Source: Bacteroidales bacterium | GTDB taxonomy: Bacteria; Bacteroidota; Bacteroidia; Bacteroidales; Bacteroidaceae | Reading direction: 5' to 3' | Assembly: GCA_004552155.1 (NCBI GenBank) | Contig: SFPF01000026.1 | Coordinates: 1-58,737, forward strand | Length of the DNA: 58,737 nt | Part shown: piece after piece, positions 25,511 to 35,690 of the stretch | Numbering within the stretch: the stretch's first letter is position 1 | Layout of the letters: every line of letters begins with the position of its first letter | Notes under the pieces: model-generated | Told to the model about the DNA's origin: nothing | Database searches by the model: none | The model's input: the letters and a program-made list of their open reading frames with translations, nothing else | Program-made: the position numbers and the translations under genes

Positions 25511-25964
25511 TCACAGGGCGGCGAATTTCCTGATCGGCTCTTGAAGCGGCGGAGTTTCCACTGCGAGGCGCAAAGCCTCCTCGGGCGTGGCCGCCACTTG
25601 CCAGAGCGTGGCGTGCAGGCTGCTCATAAACTGCTGTTCCACGGCCTGCTCGAGCTGGCGGAGCAAGGGCGAGAAGTAGTCCTGCGTGTTGAGCACGACA
25701 ATCGGCTTCATGTACAGCCCGAGCTGCTTCCACGTGATGATTTCCAAGAGTTCTTCCAGCGTGCCCACGCCGCCCGGCAAGGCGATGCAGGCATCTGAGA
25801 GTTCCGCCATGCGCTCCTTGCGGACATGCATGCTCTCGGTGACAACGAGGCGCGTCATGCCCGTGTGCTGCCAGCCTTGGTCTATCATAACCCAAGGCAG
25901 CCGCGTCGCGCACGAAACACTCGGGCGACCGGCCGCTTGAAGCGCAATAGATGGTAATGTTCAT
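25511..25964 (-). pseudogene. LOG-family (cytokinin-type nucleotide hydrolase) gene, broken near 25890
   Basis: The N-terminal MNITIYCASSGRSPECF from 25964 matches the start of LOG/TIGR00730 Rossmann-fold proteins (nucleoside-monophosphate phosphoribohydrolases). In a second frame, from about 25888, the C-terminal half continues with IDQGWQHTGMTRLVVTESMH, RKERMAELSDACIALPGGVG, TLEELLEIITWKQLG. The PGGVGTLEE signature is intact, but the middle part that should contain the GGGxxGLMG loop is missing, roughly 150 bases, and the frame changes (76-base offset). So the gene is a deletion pseudogene or an assembly collapse. Confidence 0.82.
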
Positions 25965-25982
25965 ATTCTAAAGAATAAATAA

Positions 25983-26095
25983 GGAGTAAACAAGTAAACG
26001 AGTAGACGAGTAGACAAGACAGAAATGTCTTGCAAACTAAATTTTAGAAAAGTAACGTGTCTTGTTTACTCGTCTACTCGTCAACTTGTTTACTA
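25983..26095. repeat. Family A foldback, full copy
   Basis: Left arm AGTAAACAAGTAAACGAGTA and more modules, a middle with GTCTTGCAAACTAAATTTTA, and a right arm TTGTTTACTCGTCTACTCGT and more modules. It fills the gap between metK and the LOG remnant. Confidence 0.87.
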
Positions 26096-26100
26096 ACTAA

Positions 26101-27351
<1,251 letters not shown>

Positions 27352-27381
27352 ATCTAAAATATGTTTTTAGGAAAAATGAAT

Positions 27382-27424
27382 AAAAAAATGCCTGTTCCGC
27401 GGCATCGTTGCGGGAGAACAGGCA
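27382..27424 (-). terminator. Leader terminator upstream of metK
   Basis: On the minus strand TGCCTGTTC (27424-27416) pairs with GAACAGGCA (27397-27389), directly followed by seven T residues (27388-27382). It sits 30 bases before metK, after the aptamer, and is thus a candidate expression platform. Confidence 0.75.
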
Positions 27425-27484
27425 GTGGGCGATATGGTTGCCGGGCTGATGTTGTCTGCCGCGTTGCAGCGGCTGCGCCCGAGC

Positions 27485-27538
27485 TTCGTTTTAGCATTAT
27501 TTTTGAGAGGTTGCAAGCAGTCAAATCTTTCCTCTGTC
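27485..27538 (-). ncRNA. SAM-II-like riboswitch of metK
   Basis: Reading the minus strand: AGAGG (27535-27531), then AAAGATTTGACTGCTTGCAA, then CCTCT closing P1, then an A-rich linker and ATGCTAAAACGA. This follows the SAM-II order: P1 5' side, GAUUUGA loop, UUGCAA, P1 3' side, and a 3' GCUAAA segment that forms the H-type pseudoknot with the loop. It starts within a few bases of the predicted transcript start and precedes a terminator and metK, so SAM would feed back on its own synthesis. SAM-II is known mainly from Alphaproteobacteria and some Bacteroidota. I identified it by eye only. Confidence 0.72.
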
Positions 27539-27550
27539 TGTTTTCGCCTG

Positions 27551-27558
27551 CAAAGTTA
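27551..27558 (-). promoter_or_regulatory. -7 box (TAACTTTG, minus) of metK leader
   Basis: CAAAGTTA on the plus strand. The transcript start would be near 27544, placing the SAM-II aptamer at the extreme 5' end of a roughly 190-base leader. Confidence 0.65.
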
Positions 27559-27603
27559 CGCATACTTTGCTTATAAGCAAATAGATTTTTGCTTTTTTAG
27601 TTA

Positions 27604-27706
27604 CGAGTAAACGAGTAGACAAGTAAACGAGACAAGTTGCTGATAAAAATGATTTAGCAAAACATCTCTATCTCGTCTACTTGTTTACTTGTCTACTCGT
27701 TTACTA
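27604..27706. repeat. Family A foldback, full copy (type example)
   Basis: Left arm AGTAAACGAGTAGACAAGTA plus AACGAGACAAG; right arm, reversed and complemented, reads AGTAAACGAGTAGACAAGTA plus AACAAGTAGACGAG. The first 23 bases of the arms are exact complements. The loop contains GATAAAAATGATTTAGC. It lies upstream of the DUF2851 promoter. Confidence 0.9.
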
Positions 27707-27762
27707 AAACGTTTTTATTATTCCAAAAGCCGCACTTCCTTGTAAGATAGAAGAAAAAGCCC

Positions 27763-27770
27763 TACCTTTG
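27763..27770 (+). promoter_or_regulatory. -7 box (TACCTTTG) of the DUF2851 gene
   Basis: Matches TAnnTTTG and ends 14 bases before the ATG at 27785, leaving a very short 5' leader. Confidence 0.6.
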
Positions 27771-27784
27771 TTGGTTTAACCCGT

Positions 27785-29077
27785 ATGCGCACAGAAATGG
27801 AACTGCTACTGCATTACGTTTGGCAACAAAAGCTTTGGCCAAGCACGCCGCTCGCCACTACCGACGGCCAACCCGTAGACATCATCGACCCGGGACTGCA
27901 CAACCGCAACGCCGGCCCCGACTTCTTCAACGCCAAAATCAAAATCGGCGGCACGCTGTGGGCAGGCAACGTGGAAATCCACGAGAAAGCCGCCGACTGG
28001 TTTGCCCACCGCCACCACCTCGACCCTGCTTACAACAACACGATCCTGCACGTCGTGGGTGTCGACGGCGCAAAGGCAGCCACGGCCGATGGGCGCACGC
28101 TGCCGCAGCTTGTACTGCCCGTGCCAGCGCACATCTCCCAAAACTATAAGCAGCTTTTGGAGGAAGAGAAATACCCACCCTGCTACAAAGTCATCCCTTC
28201 CGTCGCCCCCATCAACGTGCACCGCTACCTGAGCGCGCTCGCTGTGGAACGGCTCGAAGAAAAGACGCTGCGCATCGGCGAGTACCTGCAACGCACAGGC
28301 AGCGACTGGGAACGCGCCGCGTTCATCGCCCTCGCGCGGGGCTTCGGGTTCGGCACGAATGCCGACGCCTTTGAACAATGGGCCTTGGGCATCGAGCCGC
28401 AGGCCATCGGCAAGCACCGCGACAACCTCTTGCAAGTGGAAGCCTTCTTCATCGGGCAGGCAGGGCTTTTGGACGGGGCACAGGACTGCGAGGACGAGTA
28501 TTTCCGCCTCTTGAAGCGAGAATACGATTTCCTGAAAAGCAAATTCTCGCTCACGCCGATGGACGCCGCGCGCTGGCGGCTGATGCGGCTGCGCCCGCAA
28601 AACTTTCCCATCGTGCGCCTCTCGCAGCTGGCGGCGCTCTACCACAAAGGCGCCACTTCGCTCTCGCGCATCGTCGAGACGCCCGACGCCGACGGCCTGC
28701 GCTCCCTGTTCCGCACGGCTGCCACGGACTACTGGCAAGACCATTACCACTTCGGGCACGCCGCGCCCCACAGCGCAAAAACGCTGCAAGCCGCCTCGCT
28801 CGACCTCTTGCTCATCAACGTCGCCGCGCCCCTGCTCTTCGCCTACGGCCGCTACCTTGCCGACGAGGCGTTGTGCGAACGCGCCTTTGCGCTGCTCGAA
28901 AGCATCAAGCCTGAAAAGAACTTCATTACGCGCAGCTGGGCGGCTGCCGGCATCGCGCCGCAACACGCCGCCGACTCGCAGGCGCTCTTCCGCCTGAAAA
29001 TGCACTACTGCGACCGCAAGGACTGCCTGCGCTGCGCTTTCGGCGCAGAATACCTCCGCGCCGTGCCTCAACCTTAA
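27785..29077 (+). CDS. DUF2851 family protein
   Basis: Protein of 430 residues matching DUF2851, a cytoplasmic family conserved in Bacteroidota and of unknown function. Typical segments are LLHYVWQQKLW at the start, DIIDPGLHNRNAGPDFFNAK and WAGNVEIHEKAADWFAHRHH (the acidic/His-rich core looks nuclease-like, which is inference), and a C-terminal cysteine cluster CDRKDCLRCAFG. The sequence is complete with no signal peptide. It is followed closely by the thioesterase gene. Confidence 0.8.
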   Translation: MRTEMELLLHYVWQQKLWPSTPLATTDGQPVDIIDPGLHNRNAGPDFFNAKIKIGGTLWAGNVEIHEKAADWFAHRHHLDPAYNNTILHVVGVDGAKAATADGRTLPQLVLPVPAHISQNYKQLLEEEKYPPCYKVIPSVAPINVHRYLSALAVERLEEKTLRIGEYLQRTGSDWERAAFIALARGFGFGTNADAFEQWALGIEPQAIGKHRDNLLQVEAFFIGQAGLLDGAQDCEDEYFRLLKREYDFLKSKFSLTPMDAARWRLMRLRPQNFPIVRLSQLAALYHKGATSLSRIVETPDADGLRSLFRTAATDYWQDHYHFGHAAPHSAKTLQAASLDLLLINVAAPLLFAYGRYLADEALCERAFALLESIKPEKNFITRSWAAAGIAPQHAADSQALFRLKMHYCDRKDCLRCAFGAEYLRAVPQP

Positions 29078-29107
29078 CCGACTGTCAGCATAAAAGCCTT
29101 TCTATTT

Positions 29108-29509
29108 ATGGAAAAATATATCTTTTCTTTGGAAATGAAGGTGCGCGATTACGAATGCGACCTTCAAGGCATCGTGAACAATGCCAACTACCAGCACTAC
29201 ATCGAGCATACGCGCCACGAGTTTCTGCGTTCCGAGGGCATCAGTTTCGCCGCCCTGCACGAGCAGGGCACGGATGCCGTCGTGGCGCGTCTGCAAATGG
29301 CGTTCAAAACGCCTTTGCGCAGCGGCGACAGTTTCGTGTCGCGCCTGGCCCTGCGCAAGGAGGGCATCAAATACGTCTTCATTCAGGACATCTTTCGCCT
29401 GCCCGACAACAAGCCCGTTATCCGCTCCACCGTCGAGACGGTCTGCCTCGTCAACGGCCGCCTCTCTGAAAGCGCGGAGCTGAATGAGCGGTTCGGCAAA
29501 TATTTTTAA
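29108..29509 (+). CDS. Acyl-CoA thioesterase, 4HBT hot-dog fold
   Basis: Protein of 133 residues of the YbgC/4-hydroxybenzoyl-CoA thioesterase type, hydrolysing acyl-CoA thioesters. The catalytic region is VRDYECDLQGIVNNANYQHY (Asp and Asn of the DxxGxVxNxxY motif), followed by YIEHTRHEFL and the hot-dog strands LQMAFKTPLRSGDSFVSRL. The physiological substrate is not evident. It lies 30 bases behind the DUF2851 gene, with a terminator at 29547. Confidence 0.88.
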   Translation: MEKYIFSLEMKVRDYECDLQGIVNNANYQHYIEHTRHEFLRSEGISFAALHEQGTDAVVARLQMAFKTPLRSGDSFVSRLALRKEGIKYVFIQDIFRLPDNKPVIRSTVETVCLVNGRLSESAELNERFGKYF

Positions 29510-29546
29510 TTTGGCCGCCTTATAGGCAAGCACCTTATAAAAACAT

Positions 29547-29588
29547 AAAAACCGATGATGCGCCGCTATGCGGTTCATCATCGGTTTT
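29547..29588 (+). terminator. Intrinsic terminator after the thioesterase
   Basis: AAAACCGATGATG (29548-29560) pairs with CATCATCGGTTTT (29576-29588) and is followed by further T residues. Confidence 0.8.
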
Positions 29589-29741
29589 TGTTTGAAACCT
29601 ATTAGTTCTATCGCATTAAAGGGCAAGGCGCAATCTAATATATTTATGCGAATGTTGCCCGTATCAGAGAGAAAAAGCGAGGAAATCTTTGTTTTCATAC
29701 ATTGCAGTAGCGACGCTCATACGTGACCGCAAAAATTTTAA

Positions 29742-29899
29742 GCAAGATATTTTTTACTAAGCCCGAGCTATTTTTCCCTGTCTGCGCAGAAAGTTTTTCC
29801 TTTCCTATAAGACAATTTTTATTACAAACTTTGTAACACATGTTAGAAACTTTGTAACGCGCGTTACAAACTTTGTAATACATGTTAGAAAGTTTGTAA
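29742..29899. repeat. Family B palindrome array, copy 2
   Basis: Four 15-bp palindromes TTACAAACTTTGTAA (or TTAGAAACTTTGTAA and TTAGAAAGTTTGTAA) start at 29822, 29843, 29864 and 29885, an exact 21-bp period. The upstream word GCAAGATATTTTTTAC (29742-29757) and the CCTATAAGA word near 29806 are shared with copy 1 at 2655-2820. It occupies the gap between the thioesterase and dprA; the rest of 29600-30120 holds nothing I can name. Confidence 0.85.
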
Positions 29900-30124
29900 C
29901 AAAAACTTTCAAGGAGATAATGAAAAATGTCTGCGCTGAGAGGGAAAATTTGCAGGCGGCAAATAAGATTTTTTCGGCAGGAACGAAAGACCGTTTGCCG
30001 TGAGCGCATCGGCGGCCTGCGCAGATAGTTGCTCCGCACTGCCTTTCGAGAGAAAAAAGCGGCAGAACGCGCCTTTCTGCTAAGATAATGGGCAAAAGCC
30101 GCAACGGCTAAGGTGTTTTTTGCT

Positions 30125-30132
30125 TAATTTTG
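30125..30132 (+). promoter_or_regulatory. -7 box (TAATTTTG) of dprA
   Basis: Matches TAnnTTTG, 31 bases before the dprA start. Confidence 0.6.
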
Positions 30133-30163
30133 CAACAAATCTTATCTTAACTCAGTTCACACG

Positions 30164-31252
30164 ATGCTCTGCTCTATCGCGCTTTCATTGCTTAAAGGTC
30201 TGAAACAAAAGCAAATGCGTGAGATTTACGACGTATATGCTTCCGCCGAAGAGGCTTTTGCCGACCTCGGCAGGCAGCACCCGCCCCTCTTCAAGGCACT
30301 GGCTTCGGGCAAGAACGCTGCCATGGAGCAGGCGAAGCACGAACTGGATTTCTGCGAACGCCACGACATTCGCATCCTGACGCTCAACGACCCGGATTTC
30401 CCCTTTTTGCTGCGCAACTGCCCCGACACCCCTACCCTGCTCTACCAGAAAGGCAACGCCAATCTGAACCGGCAGCACATCGTGTCGGTAGTGGGCACGC
30501 GCCACGTCACGGAATACGGGCGGCTGATGTGCAGCGAGTTTTGCGCCGAACTGAAACGCCTCGTGCCGGACGTGCTGATTGTGAGCGGCCTCGCCTACGG
30601 CGTGGACATCGTGGCGCACCGCGCGGCCGTGGACTGCGGCGCAGACACCATCGGCGTGCTGGCCCACGGCCTCGACCGCATCTATCCTTCGATGCACCGC
30701 GACACGGCACGGCAGATGATTGAAAGAGGCGGCGCACTGCTCACGGAATATCCCACGGGCACCAACCCCGACAAGGGAAACTTCGTGCGGCGCAACCGCA
30801 TCGTGGCGGGCATGGCGCACGCCACGGTGGTGGTGGAAAGCGCCAAGAAGGGCGGCGCGCTGATTACCGCCGGCCTCGCATTGGACTATAACCGCGAGGT
30901 CGCCGCCTTCCCGGGACGCGCCACGGACGAGTATTCCATAGGTTGCAACGACCTTATCCGCAACAGCGGCGCGGCACTGATTACCTCCGCCGAGGATTTC
31001 ACTAAACTTATGGAATGGGACACGGAGCAGCCCAAAGCCGTTATCCGCCCATCGCTTTTTCCGGAACTTTCGGTAGAGGAACAAGCGGTCTGCGACTTGC
31101 TCGGCAACGGCGAGGCACGCGGCATTGCCGAGATGTGTGCCGCGCTTAACACGCCGCTCCACAAACTCTCTGCCACGCTGTTCGGGCTGGAAATGAAAAA
31201 GATCATCAACCGCATACCGGGCGACCGCATCGCATTGCGAAAGAAAAAGTGA
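30164..31252 (+). CDS. dprA: DNA-processing protein DprA
   Basis: DprA/Smf, 362 residues, loads RecA on incoming single-stranded DNA during transformation. The Rossmann-like core is complete: HIVSVVGTRHVTEYGR, IVSGLAYGVDIVAHRAAV, GVLAHGLDRIYPSMHR, GGALLTEYPTG, VRRNRIVAGMAHATVVVES, KKGGALITAGLALDYNREV. A C-terminal winged-helix (DML1-like) follows to 31252. It is upstream of mnmG with a parS-like palindrome in between. Confidence 0.93.
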   Translation: MLCSIALSLLKGLKQKQMREIYDVYASAEEAFADLGRQHPPLFKALASGKNAAMEQAKHELDFCERHDIRILTLNDPDFPFLLRNCPDTPTLLYQKGNANLNRQHIVSVVGTRHVTEYGRLMCSEFCAELKRLVPDVLIVSGLAYGVDIVAHRAAVDCGADTIGVLAHGLDRIYPSMHRDTARQMIERGGALLTEYPTGTNPDKGNFVRRNRIVAGMAHATVVVESAKKGGALITAGLALDYNREVAAFPGRATDEYSIGCNDLIRNSGAALITSAEDFTKLMEWDTEQPKAVIRPSLFPELSVEEQAVCDLLGNGEARGIAEMCAALNTPLHKLSATLFGLEMKKIINRIPGDRIALRKKK

Positions 31253-31303
31253 ACCGCATATATCCCAAACCGCAAAGGATTGACTAATCCCTTTTTCGCC
31301 CTT

Positions 31304-31319
31304 TGTTTCCCGTGAAACA
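31304..31319. promoter_or_regulatory. parS-like ParB site 1
   Basis: TGTTTCCCGTGAAACA differs by one base from the chromosomal parS consensus TGTTTCACGTGAAACA. It lies in the dprA-mnmG gap, 13 bases before mnmG. Confidence 0.65.
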
Positions 31320-31332
31320 TTACAAATAATAT

Positions 31333-33210
31333 ATGTCTGATTTTTCCCAAAATTTTGATGTCATTATCGTCGGCGCAGGCCATGCCGGCTGCGAGGCGGC
31401 CTCTGCCGCCGCACGTATGGGTGCGAAAACCTGTCTTGTGACAATGGACATGAACAAGATTGCGCAGATGAGCTGCAACCCTGCCGTGGGCGGCATAGCC
31501 AAGGGGCAGATCGTGCGGGAGGTAGACGCGCTGGGCGGCGGCATAGGCGAGGTGACCGATGCCACGGCCATCCAGTTCCGTATGCTCAACCGCTCGAAAG
31601 GCCCTGCCATGTGGAGCCCGCGGGCGCAGTGTGACCGCCGCCGCTTCATCGACACATGGAGGCAACGGTTGGAGCAAACCGACAATCTCTACATTTGGCA
31701 GGACGAAGCGACCGAGGTACTCACCGAGGGCAACACGGTTTGCGGCATCCGCACGATATGGGGCGCAGAACTTCGTGCCAGAGCGGTGGTAATCACTGCT
31801 GGCACATTTCTGCGGGGACTGATGCACGTGGGGCGCAAACAGGTGCCGGGCGGACGCTGCGCCGAGCCTGCAGCAAACTTCCTCACGGCTTCGTTGGAAG
31901 CATTAGGTCTGAAATCGTTCCGCATGAAGACGGGTACGCCCGTCCGCATAGACAAACGTTCCGTACATTTCGAGGAAATGGAGGTGCAACCGGGCGAGAC
32001 GGATTTCCATCGCTTTTCCTACATCAGCCCCTGCCGTCCCCTACCCCAACTCCCGTGCTGGACGTGCGAAACGAACGAAGAAGTCCACTATATCCTGAGG
32101 AAAGGCTTGGCGGATTCACCGCTTTACAACGGACAAATACAGAGTATCGGACCGCGCTACTGCCCGAGCATCGAGACAAAGATTGTCACCTTCCCCGACC
32201 GTAACCACCACCCGCTCTTCTTAGAGCCCGAGGGGTGCGACACGAACGAACTTTATCTGAACGGCTTTTCATCGAGCCTGCCGATGGAGATACAAATCGA
32301 GGCTCTGAAGAAGATTCCCTGTTTCAGGGATATGGTGGTTTACCGTCCTGGTTACGCAATTGAATATGATATGTTCGACCCGACGCAATTATCGCATAGC
32401 CTCGAGACGAAAGTAGACGGCCTATTCCTCGCCGGGCAGGTTAACGGCACGACGGGTTACGAAGAAGCCGCCGGCCAAGGGATTGTCGCCGGTATCAACG
32501 CTGCGCTTAAATGCAGCGGCGGCGAACGGTTCACGCTCGGCAGAGACGAGGCGTACATCGGCGTTTTGATTGACGATCTCGTGACGAAAGGCGTAGACGA
32601 ACCGTACAGAATGTTCACCTCACGCGCTGAATACAGAATTTTGCTACGTCAGGACAATGCCGACGTGCGACTAACGCCTTATGCGATCAAATATGGAATG
32701 GCTTCCGAGGAGCGAACGGGGAGGTTTAACCAGAAGAAAGAACGCATCGATGCGATTATAGAATATTGCAAAACGTTTCCCATAAAAGCACCTCGCATCA
32801 ACCCTTTCCTTGAAAGCATCGGCACCACCCCGCTTAGCGGAGGTTGCAAAATGTTCGACCTAATTAATCGTCCGCAAATCACGCTTAACGGTTTGGCCGA
32901 CGAGATAGAGGATTTCAAATCTTTCTTGAATAATATTGATGAAGATAGAGAAGAAACCCTGGAAGCATCGGAAATTGAAATGAAATACCACGGATATATC
33001 GCTCGCGAGCGGGCTTTGGCAGATAAAATGCAGCGACTGGAAAATATAAAGATAAAGGGGCGCTTCAACTACGAAAGCCTGACGCAACTCTCCACCGAAG
33101 CGCGACAGAAACTCTCAACCATAAATCCCGAAACGCTGGCGCAAGCCGGACGAATACCGGGCGTATCGCCGAGCGACATCAGCGTGTTGCTTGTGCTGCT
33201 CGGAAGATAA
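31333..33210 (+). CDS. mnmG: tRNA uridine 5-carboxymethylaminomethyl modification enzyme MnmG
   Basis: MnmG (GidA), 625 residues, the FAD-dependent partner of MnmE that modifies U34 of several tRNAs. The FAD site VIIVGAGHAGCEAASAAARM is at the start; MSCNPAVGGIAKGQIVREVD, PGGRCAEPAA, GQVNGTTGYEEAAGQG, DDLVTKGVDEPYRMFTSRAE and the C-terminal PGVSPSDISVLLVLL are all intact. The gene is complete. It is flanked by two parS-like sites, which suggests that it lies in the origin-proximal part of the chromosome, as gidA often does. Confidence 0.96.
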   Translation: MSDFSQNFDVIIVGAGHAGCEAASAAARMGAKTCLVTMDMNKIAQMSCNPAVGGIAKGQIVREVDALGGGIGEVTDATAIQFRMLNRSKGPAMWSPRAQCDRRRFIDTWRQRLEQTDNLYIWQDEATEVLTEGNTVCGIRTIWGAELRARAVVITAGTFLRGLMHVGRKQVPGGRCAEPAANFLTASLEALGLKSFRMKTGTPVRIDKRSVHFEEMEVQPGETDFHRFSYISPCRPLPQLPCWTCETNEEVHYILRKGLADSPLYNGQIQSIGPRYCPSIETKIVTFPDRNHHPLFLEPEGCDTNELYLNGFSSSLPMEIQIEALKKIPCFRDMVVYRPGYAIEYDMFDPTQLSHSLETKVDGLFLAGQVNGTTGYEEAAGQGIVAGINAALKCSGGERFTLGRDEAYIGVLIDDLVTKGVDEPYRMFTSRAEYRILLRQDNADVRLTPYAIKYGMASEERTGRFNQKKERIDAIIEYCKTFPIKAPRINPFLESIGTTPLSGGCKMFDLINRPQITLNGLADEIEDFKSFLNNIDEDREETLEASEIEMKYHGYIARERALADKMQRLENIKIKGRFNYESLTQLSTEARQKLSTINPETLAQAGRIPGVSPSDISVLLVLLGR

Positions 33211-33219
33211 CTTTCTTAC

Positions 33220-33233
33220 GTTCCACGTGGAAC
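33220..33233. promoter_or_regulatory. parS-like ParB site 2
   Basis: GTTCCACGTGGAAC is a perfect 14-bp palindrome with the CACGTG core of parS, nine bases after the mnmG stop and 34 bases before apt. Confidence 0.65.
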
Positions 33234-33266
33234 TTATTGCTTGAATTTTTTACTAATCAAATACTT

Positions 33267-33803
33267 ATGGACAAAAACTTGCTTATAAGAAACTTACGAA
33301 ACGTGCCTAATTTTCCCAAAGAGGGCATACAGTTTAAGGACGTTAGCACCCTCTTCAAAAACCCGGCGTGCGTAAAGGAAATGCTCAATGAGTTGGTGAA
33401 TATTTACAAAGACAAGGGCATCACGAAAGTTGTGGGTATAGAGTCGCGCGGCTTTGTAATGGGTGCGATGCTGGCAGAAAAATTGGGCGCAGGGTTTATT
33501 ATGTGTCGCAAACCTGGCAAACTACCTGCTAAAACAATTTCAGCCGAATACAACAAAGAATATGGCACAGATACCATAGAGATGCACGAGGACGCACTCG
33601 GTGAAAACGAAATCGTGCTTATTCATGACGACCTCTTGGCTACGGGTGGCTCAATGAAGGCAGCGATAGAACTTGTAAATAAGTTTGCCCCTAAAAAGGT
33701 TTACGTAAACTTCCTGATAGAATTACGCATGGAGGGTCTGAAAGGACGCGAATTTATCGGAGAAGATGCCGAAATAAGTACCTTACTCACGCTTACGGAA
33801 TAA
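33267..33803 (+). CDS. apt: Adenine phosphoribosyltransferase
   Basis: Start at 33267 gives 178 residues. Apt salvages adenine to AMP with PRPP. Core motifs: PNFPKEGIQFKDVSTLFK at the N-terminus, VVGIESRGFVMGAMLAEKLG, the RKPGKLPAKT loop, and the PRPP-binding segment EIVLIHDDLLATGGSMKAAI. Complete. It ends four bases before uvrC, so the two are probably translated from one mRNA. Confidence 0.95.
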   Translation: MDKNLLIRNLRNVPNFPKEGIQFKDVSTLFKNPACVKEMLNELVNIYKDKGITKVVGIESRGFVMGAMLAEKLGAGFIMCRKPGKLPAKTISAEYNKEYGTDTIEMHEDALGENEIVLIHDDLLATGGSMKAAIELVNKFAPKKVYVNFLIELRMEGLKGREFIGEDAEISTLLTLTE

Positions 33804-33807
33804 ACAG

Positions 33808-35623
33808 ATGCGCAACGCCGACGTACAGGAATATCTTAAGCAAATCGTTTTAAGTTTGCCCGATGCACCGGGGTGCTACCAGTATCTCGATGCTTCGGGC
33901 ATCGTTATATATGTCGGCAAGGCAAAGAACCTGAAAAGGCGCGTCAGTTCATATTTCAACAAGGAGCAGATTTCAGCCAAAACGCGTGTATTGGTTTCTA
34001 AGATTAGAGACATTAAATATGTGGTGGTAAAAACCGAAGAAGACGCGCTTTTGCTCGAAAACAACCTAATCAAACGCTACAAACCCCGTTACAACGTACT
34101 GCTCAAAGACGACAAGACCTACCCTTCCATTGCCGTTACAAACGAATATCTGCCTCGCATTTTCAAGACGAGGCGGCGTACGCGCGGCGCTACTTATTTC
34201 GGTCCTTACAGCCATGTGCCTACTATGTACGCCTTGCTCGACCTGTGCCGAGATCTCTATCAGCCGCGTCCCTGCAAGACTATCATGACGCAGGAAGGCG
34301 TTGAAAGCGGCAAATATGAGGTGTGTCTGGACTACCACATACATCGTTGCAAGGCACCGTGCATTGGAAAACAGACGCACGACGAATACCTGCGCAACAT
34401 CGCCGCCTGTTGCGACATTCTTAAAGGCAATACGGCAAAAGTGGCGCAAGCCATGAAGGAGGAGATGCAAAGCCTCGCCGCCGAATTGCGCTTTGAGGAG
34501 GCCCAAGCCGTGAAAGAGAAATACGACCTTATAGAGAACTTTCGCGCTCGCAGCGAGGTGGTCCCGGGACTGCGCCAGGACTTGGACGTGTTCAATATCG
34601 AGAGCGAAGAGAACGTGGCTTTCATCAATTTTCTGCACGTCACGGAAGGCTGTATCAATCAGGCTTTTACCTTTGAATATAAGAAGAAATTGGACGAAAG
34701 CGACGAGGAATTGCTCCGCCTGGGCATCATAGAAATGCGCGGCAGGGGGTTAGGCGGTGCAAAGGAGATCGTACTGCCTTTCCCCGTGGCACTGCCAGAA
34801 GAATACGCAACGGTAACCGTACCGCTTAAAGGAGAGAAGAAAAAACTGCTGGACCTCTCTGCCCTCAACGTGAAGCAGTACAAATTTGACCGCTTGAAAC
34901 AGGCCGAGAAACTGGATCCGAGCCAAAAGAATATGCGCCTAATGAAAGAGATCCAGCAGCAACTGGCACTCCCCACCCCACCCCTGCGCATTGAACTCTT
35001 TGATAATTCTAATATTCAGGGCGAAGATGCCGTGGCTGCCTGTGTGGTTTTTGAAAGACTCAAACCCTGCAAAAAGGATTACAGGAAATATATCATCAAA
35101 ACAGTGCAAGGCCCTGATGATTACGCATCTATGGCTGAGGTTGTATATAGGCGTTACAAGCGGCTTAAAGAGGAAAACGGCACGCTGCCCAACCTGATTA
35201 TCGCCGATGGCGGAAAGGGACAAATGGAAATCATCAGAAAGGTGGTGAAAGACGAATTAGAACTGAATATCCCCATTGCCGGACTTGCCACGCCACAAAA
35301 CCAGAGAACTTTTATATGGTTTTCCGCCGCAATCTATCGGGTTAAAACCTGAAAGCCAATTATTTAGAACGCTTAGTGCCATGCAGGAAGAGGTGCATCG
35401 CTTCGCCATATCGTTTCATAGGGAAAAGCGTTCGGCACGGCAAACGGCATCTGAACTCGACAATATCCCGGGCATCGGACCGAAGTTGCGCACGGCGCTT
35501 TTGCAAAAGTTCAAGAGCGTAAAACGCATAAAAGAAGCCCCCTTGGTGGATCTGCAAAGCGTTGTGGGCGTGGCGCGCGGACAAAAGATTTTCGACGCGC
35601 TGCACGCTACACAATCCGAATAA
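33808..35623 (+). pseudogene. uvrC: uvrC, broken by a small deletion near 35290
   Basis: UvrABC excinuclease subunit C, which makes the two incisions in nucleotide excision repair. Frame 1 contains the GIY-YIG domain (GIVIYVGKAKNLKRRVSSYF), the UVR segment (LAAELRFEEAQAVKEKYDLI) and the start of the RNase H-like domain (IELFDNSNIQGEDAVA, ADGGKGQMEIIRKV), ending GLAT and then out of phase. Frame 2 resumes RHKTRELLYGFPPQSIGLKP, FHREKRSARQ, then the HhH pair (PGIGPKLRTALL) to 35623. The expected three residues between GLA and RHKT are missing; a loss of about 8 bases at 35290/35291 explains this. Confidence 0.88.
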
Positions 35624-35657
35624 CGGCTGAAAAGGCCGCAATCTCATATATTTTGTG

Positions 35658-35665
35658 TAAGTTTG
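35658..35665 (+). promoter_or_regulatory. -7 box (TAAGTTTG) of dtd
   Basis: Matches TAnnTTTG, 25 bases before the dtd start. Confidence 0.6.
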
Positions 35666-35690
35666 CGCAGACAAACGATTATTATATGCT

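Noticed and set aside
27360..27560. SAM-I (S-box) riboswitch before metK
   Set aside because: A few words resemble S-box (CCCGGCAACC), but the P1 order, the GATTTGA loop and the GCTAAA end fit SAM-II better.
35276..35352. Programmed frameshift in uvrC, polA or queA
   Set aside because: No slippery heptamer or stimulatory structure, and conserved residues are missing at the joins, which frameshifting alone cannot explain.
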